Origin: BP-464 sp963825415
GTDB lineage: Bacteria > Actinomycetota > Thermoleophilia > Solirubrobacterales > Solirubrobacteraceae
Direction: 5' to 3'
Assembly (NCBI GenBank): GCA_963825415.1
Contig: CAWGTD010000012.1
Location: 1-23,671 of the forward strand
DNA length: 23,671 nucleotides
Of the stretch, positions 1 through 8,190 are shown in pieces. The notes below the pieces were generated by a model. That model saw only the letters and a program-made list of their open reading frames with translations, made no database searches and was not told the DNA's origin. A program made the translations under genes and the position numbers. Positions within the stretch are counted from its first letter, which is position 1; each line of letters opens with the position of its first letter.

Positions 1-17
1 TGGGCACACCTGCAACT

Positions 18-37
18 ATACAACTACGTAGTCGTAT
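18..37. promoter_or_regulatory. Operator-like 20-bp palindrome
   Basis: ATACAACTACGTAGTCGTAT is a near-perfect inverted repeat: nine of ten base pairs match and the core ACTACGTAGT is exact. It is much more AT-rich than its surroundings and lies about 100 bp upstream of the SnoaL-like gene. Its size and symmetry fit the binding site of a dimeric repressor such as a TetR-family protein. The regulator is not in the window and may lie to the left. The site is seen in the sequence; its function is inferred. Confidence 0.45.
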
Positions 38-126
38 CGTTGTCGGAGGCGCGATGGCCCTCGTCCTCGACAAATCCCGCTGCTTCGGATGTTCGCCGAT
101 CGCTGGCTATCGTCTCGCGAAATCCC

Positions 127-132
127 AGGAGG
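127..132 (+). promoter_or_regulatory. Shine-Dalgarno AGGAGG for the SnoaL-like gene
   Basis: A perfect AGGAGG lies 7 nt before the ATG at 140. It fixes that start over the upstream in-frame ATG at 89, which would add 17 residues with no similar site. Confidence 0.75.
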
Positions 133-139
133 AGCGAGC

Positions 140-613
140 ATGGCCACGAACACCCGGCTGACCGTCGAAGAGCGCCTCGAGCGTCAGGAGAGCCGCAACG
201 AGATCGCCGACCTCGTCTCCAACTACTGCCGCGGCACCGACTTGCGCGATCCCGAGCTCTTCATGTCGATCTGGCACGAGGATGCGACCTACGACGTGAG
301 CGGCCCATTCAGCCTGTATCAGGACCACGAGGGCATCCGCGCCGGCATCGACGAGATCTGGGACGCGTTTCCCGAGACCCACCATTGGACGACCAATCTC
401 GTCCTGGACTTCGCCGACGCCGACCACGCTACGGGCAAGGCCGATGTCATCTGCAAGTGCATCGACCACGACGGCAAGTTCGTGATGATGTCCGCGTCCT
501 ATCAGGACACCTTCGAGCGCCGCGACGGCACCTGGCGGTTCGCGCTCCGCTACCTCACCATCCACTATCGCCACAACGTGCCGTACGAGCTGTACGACGC
601 CGTCGACGAGTAG
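140..613 (+). CDS. SnoaL-like / NTF2-fold protein
   Basis: The gene encodes 157 aa with the pattern of the SnoaL-like group of the NTF2 superfamily: an N-terminal helix (EERLERQESRNEIADLVSNYCRG), then 'D..LF.SIWHEDATYDV', and a C-terminal strand pair 'R.DGTWRFALRYLTIHY'. Members are small cone-shaped alpha+beta proteins, including polyketide cyclases, steroid isomerases, dehydratases and the small subunits of ring-hydroxylating dioxygenases. The substrate cannot be read from the sequence. The internal Asp/His-rich stretch (HEDATYD, HHWTTN) lines the pocket in this fold and could be catalytic. There is no signal peptide, so it is cytoplasmic. The start is set by an AGGAGG 7 nt upstream. It stands alone, converging on the hydrolase gene that ends at 665. 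The palindrome at 18-37 may control it. Confidence 0.8.
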   Translation: MATNTRLTVEERLERQESRNEIADLVSNYCRGTDLRDPELFMSIWHEDATYDVSGPFSLYQDHEGIRAGIDEIWDAFPETHHWTTNLVLDFADADHATGKADVICKCIDHDGKFVMMSASYQDTFERRDGTWRFALRYLTIHYRHNVPYELYDAVDE

Positions 614-664
614 ACGGGGGCCAATGCCCCAGCGACCTCGCCCTCGTCCCCGACTGAGCGTCGG

Positions 665-2548
665 TCAACGGCGCACGCGCAGCGCGCGGAAGTTGCGCGT
701 CCGCGCCTTGCGCTCGACGTTGGCCGCCGCGTCGACGGCCCGTGACCAGAGCTTGTAGTTCCCGCGCCGCAGACGACGGGGCAGTTGGATGTGCCAGCTC
801 GCCTTGCCGCGTGCCTGTATGTAGCTCGTACGCAGGCAGCTGCGAGCGGGGCCGAACGTTCCACCGGCCCGCAGGAAGCGGCAGCGTCCGCCGGCAGCGC
901 GGCCCACCGCGACGTACACGGTGACGAGACGGCCCTTGCCGCCGCGACAGCCGCTGTCGGTGGCGGTGCCGCTGATGCGCGTCCGCGACGCCCTCCTGAT
1001 CCGCGAGCGCGGCGCACTCGAGTCGCGGCAGGCGCCGCCGGCGTCGGTGGCCGCGGTCGTCCCGGACGCCGCGGGCGGGACGCCCGTCGAGCCGCCGGGC
1101 GCGACCGTGCCGCGGCTCTGGTCGCCGGGCAGCGGCTCGTCCTTGCTCGTGACGTCGGCCAGGAAGGAGTACGGCTTCGCCAGGGAGTCCGGCGCGACGC
1201 CCGGACAGCGGCGCAGATCCGCGCACGTGAAGTCCCCGGTCACGATCGGCGAGTCGTAGTAGGTCGAGAACAGGTTGGCGTCGGTCGGATCGATCGCCTT
1301 CTCGGGGTCGTCGTCACGCCAGCGATCGGTGGCCAGACGCTCGCCCGCCGACGGATCGCCCTTGACGTAGCGGTCCATCCACGCGGTCGTGTACCAGGCG
1401 ACGAGGTCCATCCCGCGGGCGGTCGCCTGGAACGCGGGGTTCGGGATGTAGGCGTACTCGAAGTGCCCACCGCCGCGGATGACGATCTCCCCCGCGTCGA
1501 GGCCCTGCTTGCGGAGCGCGTCGTAGCCCGCCTGCTTCTCGGTCCGCTGCGGCTCCTGCGTCTTCGGACTGCCGCCGAGCGGGTAGTCGCCGGCCAGCCC
1601 CAGCGCGGGCACCCGCGGCGGGACCGGGGTGCGCGTTTCGGGCGCCTTCGCGCACGCCGGAACCGAGCCCGCATCCGACGACCGCAGGTTGTCCCAGGCG
1701 ACGATCGTCTTGACGCGCGGGTCGCGCTGGCCGACAAAGGAGACCGCGCCGGCGCCGAGCGACTGGCCGATGATCCCGACCCGCGCCGGGTCGAGCATGC
1801 CGTACAGCGGGTTGAAACCTGAAGAGCGCCCGTCGTTGACGCGCGCCGCCTGTTTGTCGACGTGCGACGTGCCGGTCGAGCACGACGGTCGCGGGGCGTA
1901 CGGGCTCGCCGGGGACGAGAAGAAGAAGTCGAGCGCGTCCTCGGTGCCGTCGTAGAACGGCCCGCCGGACTGCGAGGGCACGCCGTCGTTGCGGTCCGCA
2001 CCGTCGCCGTAGGTGTCGGAGTACCCCTGGCCCTGCGGCTCCCACGTCAGCACGACATACCCCGCCTTGGCAAGCGTCTGCGCGCCGAACCAGTAGAGCT
2101 CCTCGGGGGCCTGGACCGAGCCGTTGGTGATGACCACGCCGGGCCGCTTGGCGGGCCCTCGCTCGGTCCACCAGACGTGGCCCGAGAGCGTCGAGCCGTT
2201 GCGCTGGGTGAAGAGCACGGGCAGGACGTTGCCGTACCCGTTGCCCGCCCAGTCGTAGAGGCGCACGTCGCCCGCGCAGCCGTTCATCTTCTGCCAGCAC
2301 AGCTGTCCGACGAAGTCGCGGCCGAACGGCTTGTCGGGCCCGTCGGTGGCGATTATCGATGCGGCGGCGGCCTCGTTCTCGGCTCCCCGCTGGGCGAGGA
2401 GGACGTTGAACTCGGGGGTGTAGTCGGTGCGCGCGCGCTCGTTGCCCTTGTCGAAGTTGTGCGCCTCGTAGGCGGGGTCGTAGGCGGCGAGCGCCGGCGC
2501 GCTGAGCGCGAGTAGTGCCGCCAGGGCGGCGAGGAGAACGAGGCGCAT
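665..2548 (-). CDS. Secreted alpha/beta hydrolase with C-terminal Ig-like tail
   Basis: The gene encodes 627 aa and starts at ATG 2548, which opens a typical signal peptide (MRLVLLAALAALLALSAPALA). Residues ~70-470 form an alpha/beta hydrolase. The nucleophile motif GQSLGAG gives Ser263, with likely partners Asp321 (LAGDYPLGG) and His362 (GGGHFEY). The enzyme is probably an extracellular esterase or peptidase-like hydrolase; the substrate is unknown. After a Gly/Thr/Pro-rich linker (~480-510), a basic, Cys-containing domain of about 110 aa ends in 'GNYKLWSRAVDAAANVE', which resembles the Ig-like repeats at the ends of surface proteins in this bacterial group. It starts 20 bp after the CocE-like gene stops, so the two are probably one transcript. 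The open frame continues far upstream of 2548, but that part overlaps the CocE-like gene in another frame and is not coding. Confidence 0.82.
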   Translation of the reverse strand: MRLVLLAALAALLALSAPALAAYDPAYEAHNFDKGNERARTDYTPEFNVLLAQRGAENEAAAASIIATDGPDKPFGRDFVGQLCWQKMNGCAGDVRLYDWAGNGYGNVLPVLFTQRNGSTLSGHVWWTERGPAKRPGVVITNGSVQAPEELYWFGAQTLAKAGYVVLTWEPQGQGYSDTYGDGADRNDGVPSQSGGPFYDGTEDALDFFFSSPASPYAPRPSCSTGTSHVDKQAARVNDGRSSGFNPLYGMLDPARVGIIGQSLGAGAVSFVGQRDPRVKTIVAWDNLRSSDAGSVPACAKAPETRTPVPPRVPALGLAGDYPLGGSPKTQEPQRTEKQAGYDALRKQGLDAGEIVIRGGGHFEYAYIPNPAFQATARGMDLVAWYTTAWMDRYVKGDPSAGERLATDRWRDDDPEKAIDPTDANLFSTYYDSPIVTGDFTCADLRRCPGVAPDSLAKPYSFLADVTSKDEPLPGDQSRGTVAPGGSTGVPPAASGTTAATDAGGACRDSSAPRSRIRRASRTRISGTATDSGCRGGKGRLVTVYVAVGRAAGGRCRFLRAGGTFGPARSCLRTSYIQARGKASWHIQLPRRLRRGNYKLWSRAVDAAANVERKARTRNFRALRVRR

Positions 2549-2568
2549 CGGCAATCTGCCCGTCGGTT

Positions 2569-4380
2569 TCAGCCCACGGCCGGCGCCGGATATGCGCTGG
2601 CCCGGCAAGGCTGGTTGAGCAGCGTGTTGCAAGCGGGGAGCGGAGCTTCGGCACGCCTCTGGGGAAGGGTGCCCAGGACCAGCCGCGAGGGGTGTTCGTG
2701 GTCGTGGAGGATCGTGTTCTGCGCCGCGGTGGGACGCAGGAGGAAGTTCCAGCCGCCGGTCTGGCTCGGTGTGTCGACGATCATGCGGATGGCGGAGCCT
2801 GCGCGGAAGACGTGGTCGAAGGGTAAGACCTCGACGCGGGCGAGCACCGGCGTCAGCGGCGTCAGCAGTTCGAGGTCTGACTGCTGATGGGTCTGGTACG
2901 GGCGGGTGACCGTCGACAGGTCGGGGTCGAGCTTGCGCTGCGAGGCCCGCAGCCAGCCGCGGGCCACGTAGGTCTCCTGGCTGTCCGGGCGGACCTCGGT
3001 GATCGTCACCTGCAGGTCGGTGTCGACGCTCGTCGAGGAGATCCAGAGATCGGCGCTGGCCGGCCCCAGCGTCTCCAGATCCCGCGTGAGCGGCTTCGTC
3101 GTCCACGCCAGCGCGCCGCCGGGCGGGACCGGCTTGTCCCAGAGCAGATTGCTCTGCCCGAACACGATGCCCTCCTCCATGCCGGCCGACGGGGCCGGCG
3201 AGAGGTAGGTCTCGCCCGCCTCGCCGTCGGCGGGGCCGCCGCCCTCGAGCAATCCGCCCGAGTGGAGGTAGACGGCCGCCGGCTTCGTCTTCGGAGGCCA
3301 CGACCTGAACGTGCTGATCCAGGAAGGGACGTTGACGCTCGCGGACCCCTCGGTGGCCTTGTGGGCCTCGTGCCAGATCTGCACGCGCGGAGTGGACTCG
3401 AAGCCGTTGTCCGCCCCACGGACGAACCGATCGAAGAACCGGACGACCTGGTCCTGGATCAGCGTGTTCGACAGCTCGCAGCCGGCGTGGTAGCCGTTGC
3501 TGCCGATGAACCACAGCAGCGAGGGCTTGATGCGCGGGAACAGCGTCCAAGCCGAGCGGCTGCCGACTTCGTCGTCCTGCCACGTGGTGCAGTTGAGGAC
3601 GGGAACGTCGATCTTTGCGGCCGAGGCGCCGATCGCCTTCGACTGCCAGTAGTCGTCGTCCCACATGTGCGTGGCGCCGGCCACGACGATGTTGCTGGGG
3701 CCGTTCTGGGCGTGGGCAATCGCGAAGTTGGCCGCGCACTGAGGATCGCGTTGATTTGCGACGCCCGACACGGTGCCCGAGACATCGGCTGCGGGTTGGT
3801 CGCCCAGACCCCAGAACGCGCCGAACTCGCCGTTGGAGATGCCGCCCGGATAGCCGACGTCGCGGTAGACGTCGTCGATGATCTGGAACGGCGCGATGGC
3901 GGCCAGTCCGTGGGGTCGCAGCGCGGCGACGCCGGGCTGGCTCAGGCCCGGGAAGGAGTCGCCGAACATCCCGACCCGCCCCGTCGACCAGGGCTGCTTG
4001 GCCGCCCACTCGACCGCGGCCGCACCGTCGGCGTGCTCCTGGGGTGAGCGAAAGTCGAACGTTCCCGTCGAGCACCCGGTTCCTCGCATGCTGACCCCGA
4101 GAACCGCATAGCCGGCACCGACCAGCTTCTTGGCCATGTCGACGTCGTTGCAGGCGGTCGCCCCCGTGCCCTCGCAATAGCCGTCGTAGTCCATGGCCAC
4201 CGGGTACTGGCCGTCGGCGGCCGGCAGCGTGACCGTGTAGCGCAGCTGCGTGCCGTCCTCGAGCGGGATGTAGCCCCACTTGTCGACGGACGCCTGCGCC
4301 GGGCCCGCAAGCCCGAGCACGAGGGCTGTCAGGCCGACCAGCAGCGAGGCATGGGCAGTTCTCCGGTAACGGGAGGGCAT
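2569..4380 (-). CDS. Secreted CocE/NonD-type (X-Pro dipeptidyl-peptidase-like) serine hydrolase
   Basis: The gene encodes 603 aa, starting at ATG 4380 with an N-terminal signal peptide (basic n-region RYRR, hydrophobic core LLVGLTALVLGLAG, cleavage near AQA-S at residue 30). The N-terminal hydrolase half has the family landmarks: MDYDGY, 'SMRGTGCSTGTF', the nucleophile GDSFPG (Ser142), Asp269 in 'VPVLNCTTWQDD' and His298 in 'GSNGYHAGC'. The C-terminal part (~380-603) fits the jelly-roll domain of the S15/CocE family ('SADLWISSTSVDTDLQVTITEVRPD', 'AGSAIRMIVDTPS'). Relatives cleave Xaa-Pro dipeptides, cocaine-like esters or glutaryl-cephalosporins; the substrate here is unknown. It is the first gene of a minus-strand pair and diverges from the nitronate monooxygenase across about 64 bp. 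The open frame reaches back to 5043, but the signal peptide marks the real start. Confidence 0.87.
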   Translation of the reverse strand: MPSRYRRTAHASLLVGLTALVLGLAGPAQASVDKWGYIPLEDGTQLRYTVTLPAADGQYPVAMDYDGYCEGTGATACNDVDMAKKLVGAGYAVLGVSMRGTGCSTGTFDFRSPQEHADGAAAVEWAAKQPWSTGRVGMFGDSFPGLSQPGVAALRPHGLAAIAPFQIIDDVYRDVGYPGGISNGEFGAFWGLGDQPAADVSGTVSGVANQRDPQCAANFAIAHAQNGPSNIVVAGATHMWDDDYWQSKAIGASAAKIDVPVLNCTTWQDDEVGSRSAWTLFPRIKPSLLWFIGSNGYHAGCELSNTLIQDQVVRFFDRFVRGADNGFESTPRVQIWHEAHKATEGSASVNVPSWISTFRSWPPKTKPAAVYLHSGGLLEGGGPADGEAGETYLSPAPSAGMEEGIVFGQSNLLWDKPVPPGGALAWTTKPLTRDLETLGPASADLWISSTSVDTDLQVTITEVRPDSQETYVARGWLRASQRKLDPDLSTVTRPYQTHQQSDLELLTPLTPVLARVEVLPFDHVFRAGSAIRMIVDTPSQTGGWNFLLRPTAAQNTILHDHEHPSRLVLGTLPQRRAEAPLPACNTLLNQPCRASAYPAPAVG

Positions 4381-4444
4381 CGCAACCTTCAACGTCTGGC
4401 GGGCCCCGTCCTTGCGGTGGGTGCACAGCCTCGAGGTCGGGGCG

Positions 4445-5440
4445 ATGATGTCGCCGATGGACTTCCTCGACCGGATCGGCCTCGAGCACCCGATCGTCCA
4501 GGCCGGCATGGGCGGCGGCGTCGCGGGCGGTGCGCTGGCGGGCGCTGTGTCCGCGGCCGGCGGGCTGGGGACCGTGGGAATCATGGCGCCGCGGGCCTTC
4601 GCCGGCGCCCTTGCGGACGCACGCCGCCGCGCTCCCGGCCGCCCGGTCGCCGCCAACCTGCTGGTGCCGTTCGTCAAGCGGGGGCACCTGGAGGCCTGTG
4701 CCACCGAGGGCGCGGCGCTCGTGGTCTTCCACGGCGGCTTTGCTCCGGCCGCCACGGCGGCGCTGCGGGAACGCGGCGTGCAAGTCTTCATGACGGTCGG
4801 TACCGCAGAGGAGGCCCGCCGGGCGCTCGCCGACGGCGCCGACGGGCTCGTTGCCCAGGGGGTCGAGGCGGGTGGGCACCTGATGGGCGTCGACCCGCTG
4901 GCAGACGCGCTCCCCCGGATTCTCGATGTCGCCGCCGACGCGCCGGTGCTGGCGGCGGGCGGAATCGCCGAGAGCACCGACGTGCGCCGCGTCCTCGCCG
5001 CCGGCGCGGCCGCAGCGGTCGCCGGCACGCGCTTCCTGCTCACGCCCGAGTCCGGCGCTCACGACGCCTACCGCCGCCGCGTCCTCGCGGCCGACCGCAC
5101 GCTGGTCACCCAGCTGTTCGGCTTCGGCTGGCCGCTGCGCCACCGGGTGGTCCCCAACGCCGCCACCGACCGCTGGTGTCGCGGTGACGAGCGCGGCCCG
5201 CGCTGGCTGCGCCGCGTGAGCGATCTCACCGCGCCGCTTGGCGGCGCGCTACCGCTGAGCGCCACCGGCCGCATGGTTGCGCTTCAGCGCCCACGCCTGC
5301 CGCTGTTCTCGCCGGCCTTGCCGCTCGCCGGGATGCCCGAGGACACCGTCGACCGCGCTGCGCTCTACGCGGGCGAGACCATCCACCGCCTCCACGAGGT
5401 GATCCCCGCCGCCGAGGCGGTGGCCCGCCTGGCGCGGTAA
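4445..5440 (+). CDS. Nitronate monooxygenase (2-nitropropane dioxygenase-like FMN enzyme)
   Basis: The gene encodes 331 aa of the NMO/NPD TIM-barrel family, which uses FMN and O2 to oxidise alkyl nitronates; some relatives are enoyl reductases or detoxify 3-nitropropionate. Landmarks are the N-terminal 'HPIVQAGMGGGVAGG.LAGAVSAAGGLGTVG' flavin loop (residues 15-45), 'QGVEAGGHLMG' with the conserved His145, 'PVLAAGGIA' and 'GAAAAVAGTRFLLTPES' (phosphate binding). No signal or membrane segment is seen, so it is cytoplasmic. Three ATGs (4445, 4448, 4457) are possible; 4445 is best placed behind a GAGG at 4432. Its stop lies only 8 bp from the stop of the convergent carboxypeptidase gene. It probably shares the short divergent promoter region with the CocE-like gene. 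The exact substrate is not predictable. Confidence 0.87.
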   Translation: MMSPMDFLDRIGLEHPIVQAGMGGGVAGGALAGAVSAAGGLGTVGIMAPRAFAGALADARRRAPGRPVAANLLVPFVKRGHLEACATEGAALVVFHGGFAPAATAALRERGVQVFMTVGTAEEARRALADGADGLVAQGVEAGGHLMGVDPLADALPRILDVAADAPVLAAGGIAESTDVRRVLAAGAAAAVAGTRFLLTPESGAHDAYRRRVLAADRTLVTQLFGFGWPLRHRVVPNAATDRWCRGDERGPRWLRRVSDLTAPLGGALPLSATGRMVALQRPRLPLFSPALPLAGMPEDTVDRAALYAGETIHRLHEVIPAAEAVARLAR

Positions 5441-5463
5441 GCCGGCGGTTACTTAGCCGGCTT
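5439..5463. terminator. Bidirectional hairpin between convergent genes
   Basis: AAGCCGGC (5439-5446) and GCCGGCTT (5456-5463) form a perfect 8-bp stem with a 9-nt loop. It overlaps the stop codons of both convergent genes. There is no long T-run, so termination efficiency is uncertain, but position and symmetry fit a shared two-way terminator. Confidence 0.5.
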
Positions 5464-8127
5464 GCCGCACGGGGCGAGGCTGTACAGGACGTCACCGCGA
5501 TCGACGTAGATCTCACTCGACTTGACCACGTTGCCGCCGATCTCGCAGCTGAGCGTGTACTTCTCGATCGCGCCCGGGGTCGTGGTGGTCGTCTTGGTGT
5601 AGCGGTCGACCTTCAGTGACCAGTCGTTCTTGGGGCCGTAGTAGTTGACGACCCGCACGACGTAGTCGCCGTCGGCCGGGTCGGCGAGGTCGATCGACTC
5701 GTCCTGGGCGTTGCCGTTGGCCGAGGTCGCGACCTCCGTGAGCTTCCCGTCGGCCTCGCGCTTGTACAGCTCGAGGTCGTAGTCCTCGGTCGGGTCGGCG
5801 AACGTGAGCGTGAGCACGAGGCGGCCGAGGCTGTCGACGCGCAGATCCTGATCCTCGAGGTTCTTGTCCGGCGTCGGCGGGCGATCGGTGGGCGCCAGCG
5901 CGGTGGCGGGGTCGTCGGTGACCCACGCCGTCGTGTCCTTCTTCGGCGTGCGCGTCTCGCTCTGCGGCGTGTCGGACACGGTCGTGGTCGTCTTGCCGAT
6001 CGTCTCGAACGGCCGGGTCGACGGGTTGACGTCCCAGGTGAACGCGCCCGAGGCGGGCACCGTCGTCGTCGTGTCGATCTTGTCGTCGACGCTCAGCGGG
6101 TCCTGGAAGCCCTGCGGGCACTTGCCGTCGGTGACCGGATACAGCGGACCACCGGTGAAGTAGATCGGCGTCTTCTCGGTGCCCACCGGGCAGTAGGGGC
6201 TCGTCTTCGTCTCGAAGGACTTGTGCAGGCGCAGGAGTGCGCCGGCGGGAGCCCGGCCCTTGAGGACCGCGTGATGGGTGCGGTCGGCCGAGGCCTCGCC
6301 GGCGAGCAGCAGCGCGTCGCGCAGGCCGCCGTGTGTTCCGGGAGCGCTCTCCGCGCGGTCATCCGCGTACTTGCCGGTCCACTGATCGACGAAGCCCGTC
6401 TGGTAGGGCTGGTGGAACGAGCCGTTCTCGGGCCCGATCTCGATCGTGTAGCCGAAGGTGCCGGCCGCGGCGTAGTTCCAGTCCTCGGTGGTCCCCGAGG
6501 TGTCGTAGAGCTCGAAGCCGTACTGGGACGTGTAGCCGGCGGCGTCGGCCATCCTGTCGCCCAGCGCCTTGAGCGCGTCCTCGTCGGGGGCCTTGCCGCC
6601 GTCGTGCACGCCCGGCGGGCGCAGGACGAGCGCTGCCACGTTGTGCAGCGTGATCAAGCCCGTGACCTGATGGGTCTGGCTGAAGTTGTGGACGGCCTGT
6701 GTCTCGGGCTCCGACCATGGGCCCGGGCCGTGATAGCTCTGCGACGTCGGATCGGGCGACGAGCCGGGGCCGCCCCAGAGCTGGCCGTAGTTGCGGTTCG
6801 GATCGACGCCGTACTGGAGCTCGCACGGGAAGGCCGGGTTGGGCACCTCGCCCGCGCAGGTCTTGCGGCGGTAGGTGAAGATTCCGCCGGGAGGCGCGAT
6901 CGCCTCGACGGTCGACGGGGGTACGCAGCCGATCTGGCACGCGTCGAGGTTGGGCTCGCCGGTCGGGTCCTCGGTGGTGTCCACACCGACCGCGTCGCCG
7001 GCCGGCTCGAGGCCCTTCCAGACGCCGTTGTCGCGCAGCGCGTCGGCAGGATCGACGGCGGCGAAGCTACGGCTGCTGACGTAGCCGTCCGGGTTGATGA
7101 GCGGGACGATCACGGTGCGCTCGTGGTTGAGCAGGTCGGAGATGCGGTGGCGCGTGACCTTGTCCTGGCCGGCGCCGGCCGTCGCGAGCATCGTCGCGTA
7201 CTCCATCGCCGCCTCGGCCGCAGCCCACTCGCGGGCGTGGTGCGTGGCGACCACCAGATAGACGGGGCGGCCGTCCTCGCGGCTGACGTTGTTGGCGATC
7301 TCGAGCCCCTGGAGCTCGCGGCCCTGGTAGCTGCGGCCGATCGAGACCGGCTTGACGCGGTCCGGGTTGGCGGTGGCGAGCTGCTGGAGCTCGGCCTGCA
7401 TCTCGTCGTAGCTGCGGTAGGTCTCGCGCCCGGTGGGCAGCGGGGACGGTGCACCGGCGTTGGCCGCGCGCACGTCGGCGGCCGTGGAGCGGCGCTGTGC
7501 CTGCTCGAGGTTGGAATCGCGGATGGTGTAGCGGAAGCCCAGCGCGCGCAGCTCGGCGAGCTGCGAGGGCAGTGCGATGACGTCGGCGTGGCTGCTGCTG
7601 ACCTCGTGCGTGACGTCAAGGCCCATGTCCTCGAGGTCCTCTGCCTGCTTCGCGCGGTCGAGAGCCACGCGGGCCAACTCGGGCGCGGCGCCGGCCTTGG
7701 GCAGCGCGACGTCGATCAGCTCGAAGCTGATGCGGGCGGACCTGGCGGCGCCGGAACGGCGGCAGCCGACGGCCTGCAGGCGCTCTCCGGCACGGACCCA
7801 GCTCTGCACGACCTCGTGCGAGCCGAACCCGCGCGAGCTCGAGACCACGCGCCCGGACTGGGAATTGACGACCGTGAGGTCCCAGTTGCTCGAGTCGGGC
7901 GCGGCCAGGCGGGTCGTCAGATAGCCCGACATGGGCGCCGTGTACGTGGTGGTACCCACGCTGCGCAGCTCGGCGCCGCCGAGCATGACGCAGCTGGTGC
8001 GCTGAGCCTCGGCCGCCCGCACCGTCTTGAAGACGGTGGGCAGCGCGGTGAAGGTGGCGGCCGTCGCAGCGGGGGCCGCGGCGAGCAGCGTGAGCAGGGC
8101 TGAACCGAGCAGGATCTTGCGAGTCAT
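5449..8127 (-). CDS. Secreted M14-family zinc carboxypeptidase with C-terminal PPC-like domain
   Basis: The gene encodes 892 aa with an N-terminal signal peptide (MTRKILLGSALLTLLAAAPAATA). The catalytic domain (~235-600) has the complete M14 set: zinc ligands His297 and Glu300 in 'HHAREW', NPDGY, substrate-binding Asn444/Arg445 in 'DPNRNYG', the third zinc ligand His495 in 'TLHN', and the general base Glu563 in 'GYTIEIGPENGSF'. The spacing between the HxxE motif and the third zinc ligand (about 198 residues) exceeds the roughly 127 of pancreatic carboxypeptidase A. The extra length is mainly a Cys-containing insert at ~370-435. The N-terminal ~200 residues look like a beta domain plus propeptide. 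Residues ~760-850 resemble a PPC (pre-peptidase C-terminal) beta-sandwich ('EDYDLELYKREADGKL...DGDYVVRVVNYYG'). It should trim C-terminal residues from peptides outside the cell. It is monocistronic, with no clear Shine-Dalgarno. Confidence 0.9.
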   Translation of the reverse strand: MTRKILLGSALLTLLAAAPAATAATFTALPTVFKTVRAAEAQRTSCVMLGGAELRSVGTTTYTAPMSGYLTTRLAAPDSSNWDLTVVNSQSGRVVSSSRGFGSHEVVQSWVRAGERLQAVGCRRSGAARSARISFELIDVALPKAGAAPELARVALDRAKQAEDLEDMGLDVTHEVSSSHADVIALPSQLAELRALGFRYTIRDSNLEQAQRRSTAADVRAANAGAPSPLPTGRETYRSYDEMQAELQQLATANPDRVKPVSIGRSYQGRELQGLEIANNVSREDGRPVYLVVATHHAREWAAAEAAMEYATMLATAGAGQDKVTRHRISDLLNHERTVIVPLINPDGYVSSRSFAAVDPADALRDNGVWKGLEPAGDAVGVDTTEDPTGEPNLDACQIGCVPPSTVEAIAPPGGIFTYRRKTCAGEVPNPAFPCELQYGVDPNRNYGQLWGGPGSSPDPTSQSYHGPGPWSEPETQAVHNFSQTHQVTGLITLHNVAALVLRPPGVHDGGKAPDEDALKALGDRMADAAGYTSQYGFELYDTSGTTEDWNYAAAGTFGYTIEIGPENGSFHQPYQTGFVDQWTGKYADDRAESAPGTHGGLRDALLLAGEASADRTHHAVLKGRAPAGALLRLHKSFETKTSPYCPVGTEKTPIYFTGGPLYPVTDGKCPQGFQDPLSVDDKIDTTTTVPASGAFTWDVNPSTRPFETIGKTTTTVSDTPQSETRTPKKDTTAWVTDDPATALAPTDRPPTPDKNLEDQDLRVDSLGRLVLTLTFADPTEDYDLELYKREADGKLTEVATSANGNAQDESIDLADPADGDYVVRVVNYYGPKNDWSLKVDRYTKTTTTTPGAIEKYTLSCEIGGNVVKSSEIYVDRGDVLYSLAPCGKPAK

Positions 8128-8176
8128 GGCGGCTGCAACGAAAGAAACCCGAAAAACCTGCGCGTGACCGGAGGCT

Positions 8177-8182
8177 TAGGGT
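8177..8182 (+). promoter_or_regulatory. Probable -10 element (TAGGGT), near-leaderless start
   Basis: TAGGGT fits the TANNNT -10 pattern and ends 8 nt before the ATG at 8191, so the transcript would begin at or within 1-2 nt of the start codon. It favours ATG 8191 over GTG 8164. No convincing -35 box is seen. Confidence 0.4.
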
Positions 8183-8190
8183 CTCGGACC

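Noticed and set aside
617..630. Short GGGGC/GCCCC hairpin after the SnoaL-like gene
   Set aside because: The stem is only 5 bp with no T-run, which is too weak to call a terminator in sequence this GC-rich.
665..5143. One 1492-codon minus-strand open frame, as if a giant protein
   Set aside because: Only the part from ATG 2548 carries a signal peptide and a recognisable fold. The upstream part is low-complexity Arg/Gly/Ala sequence that overlaps the CocE-like gene in another frame, a usual effect of GC-rich codon bias.
6223..8103. 626-codon plus-strand frame
   Set aside because: It is antisense to the M14 carboxypeptidase gene with its complete catalytic residues. The translation is Val/Gly/Arg repeat-like shadow sequence.
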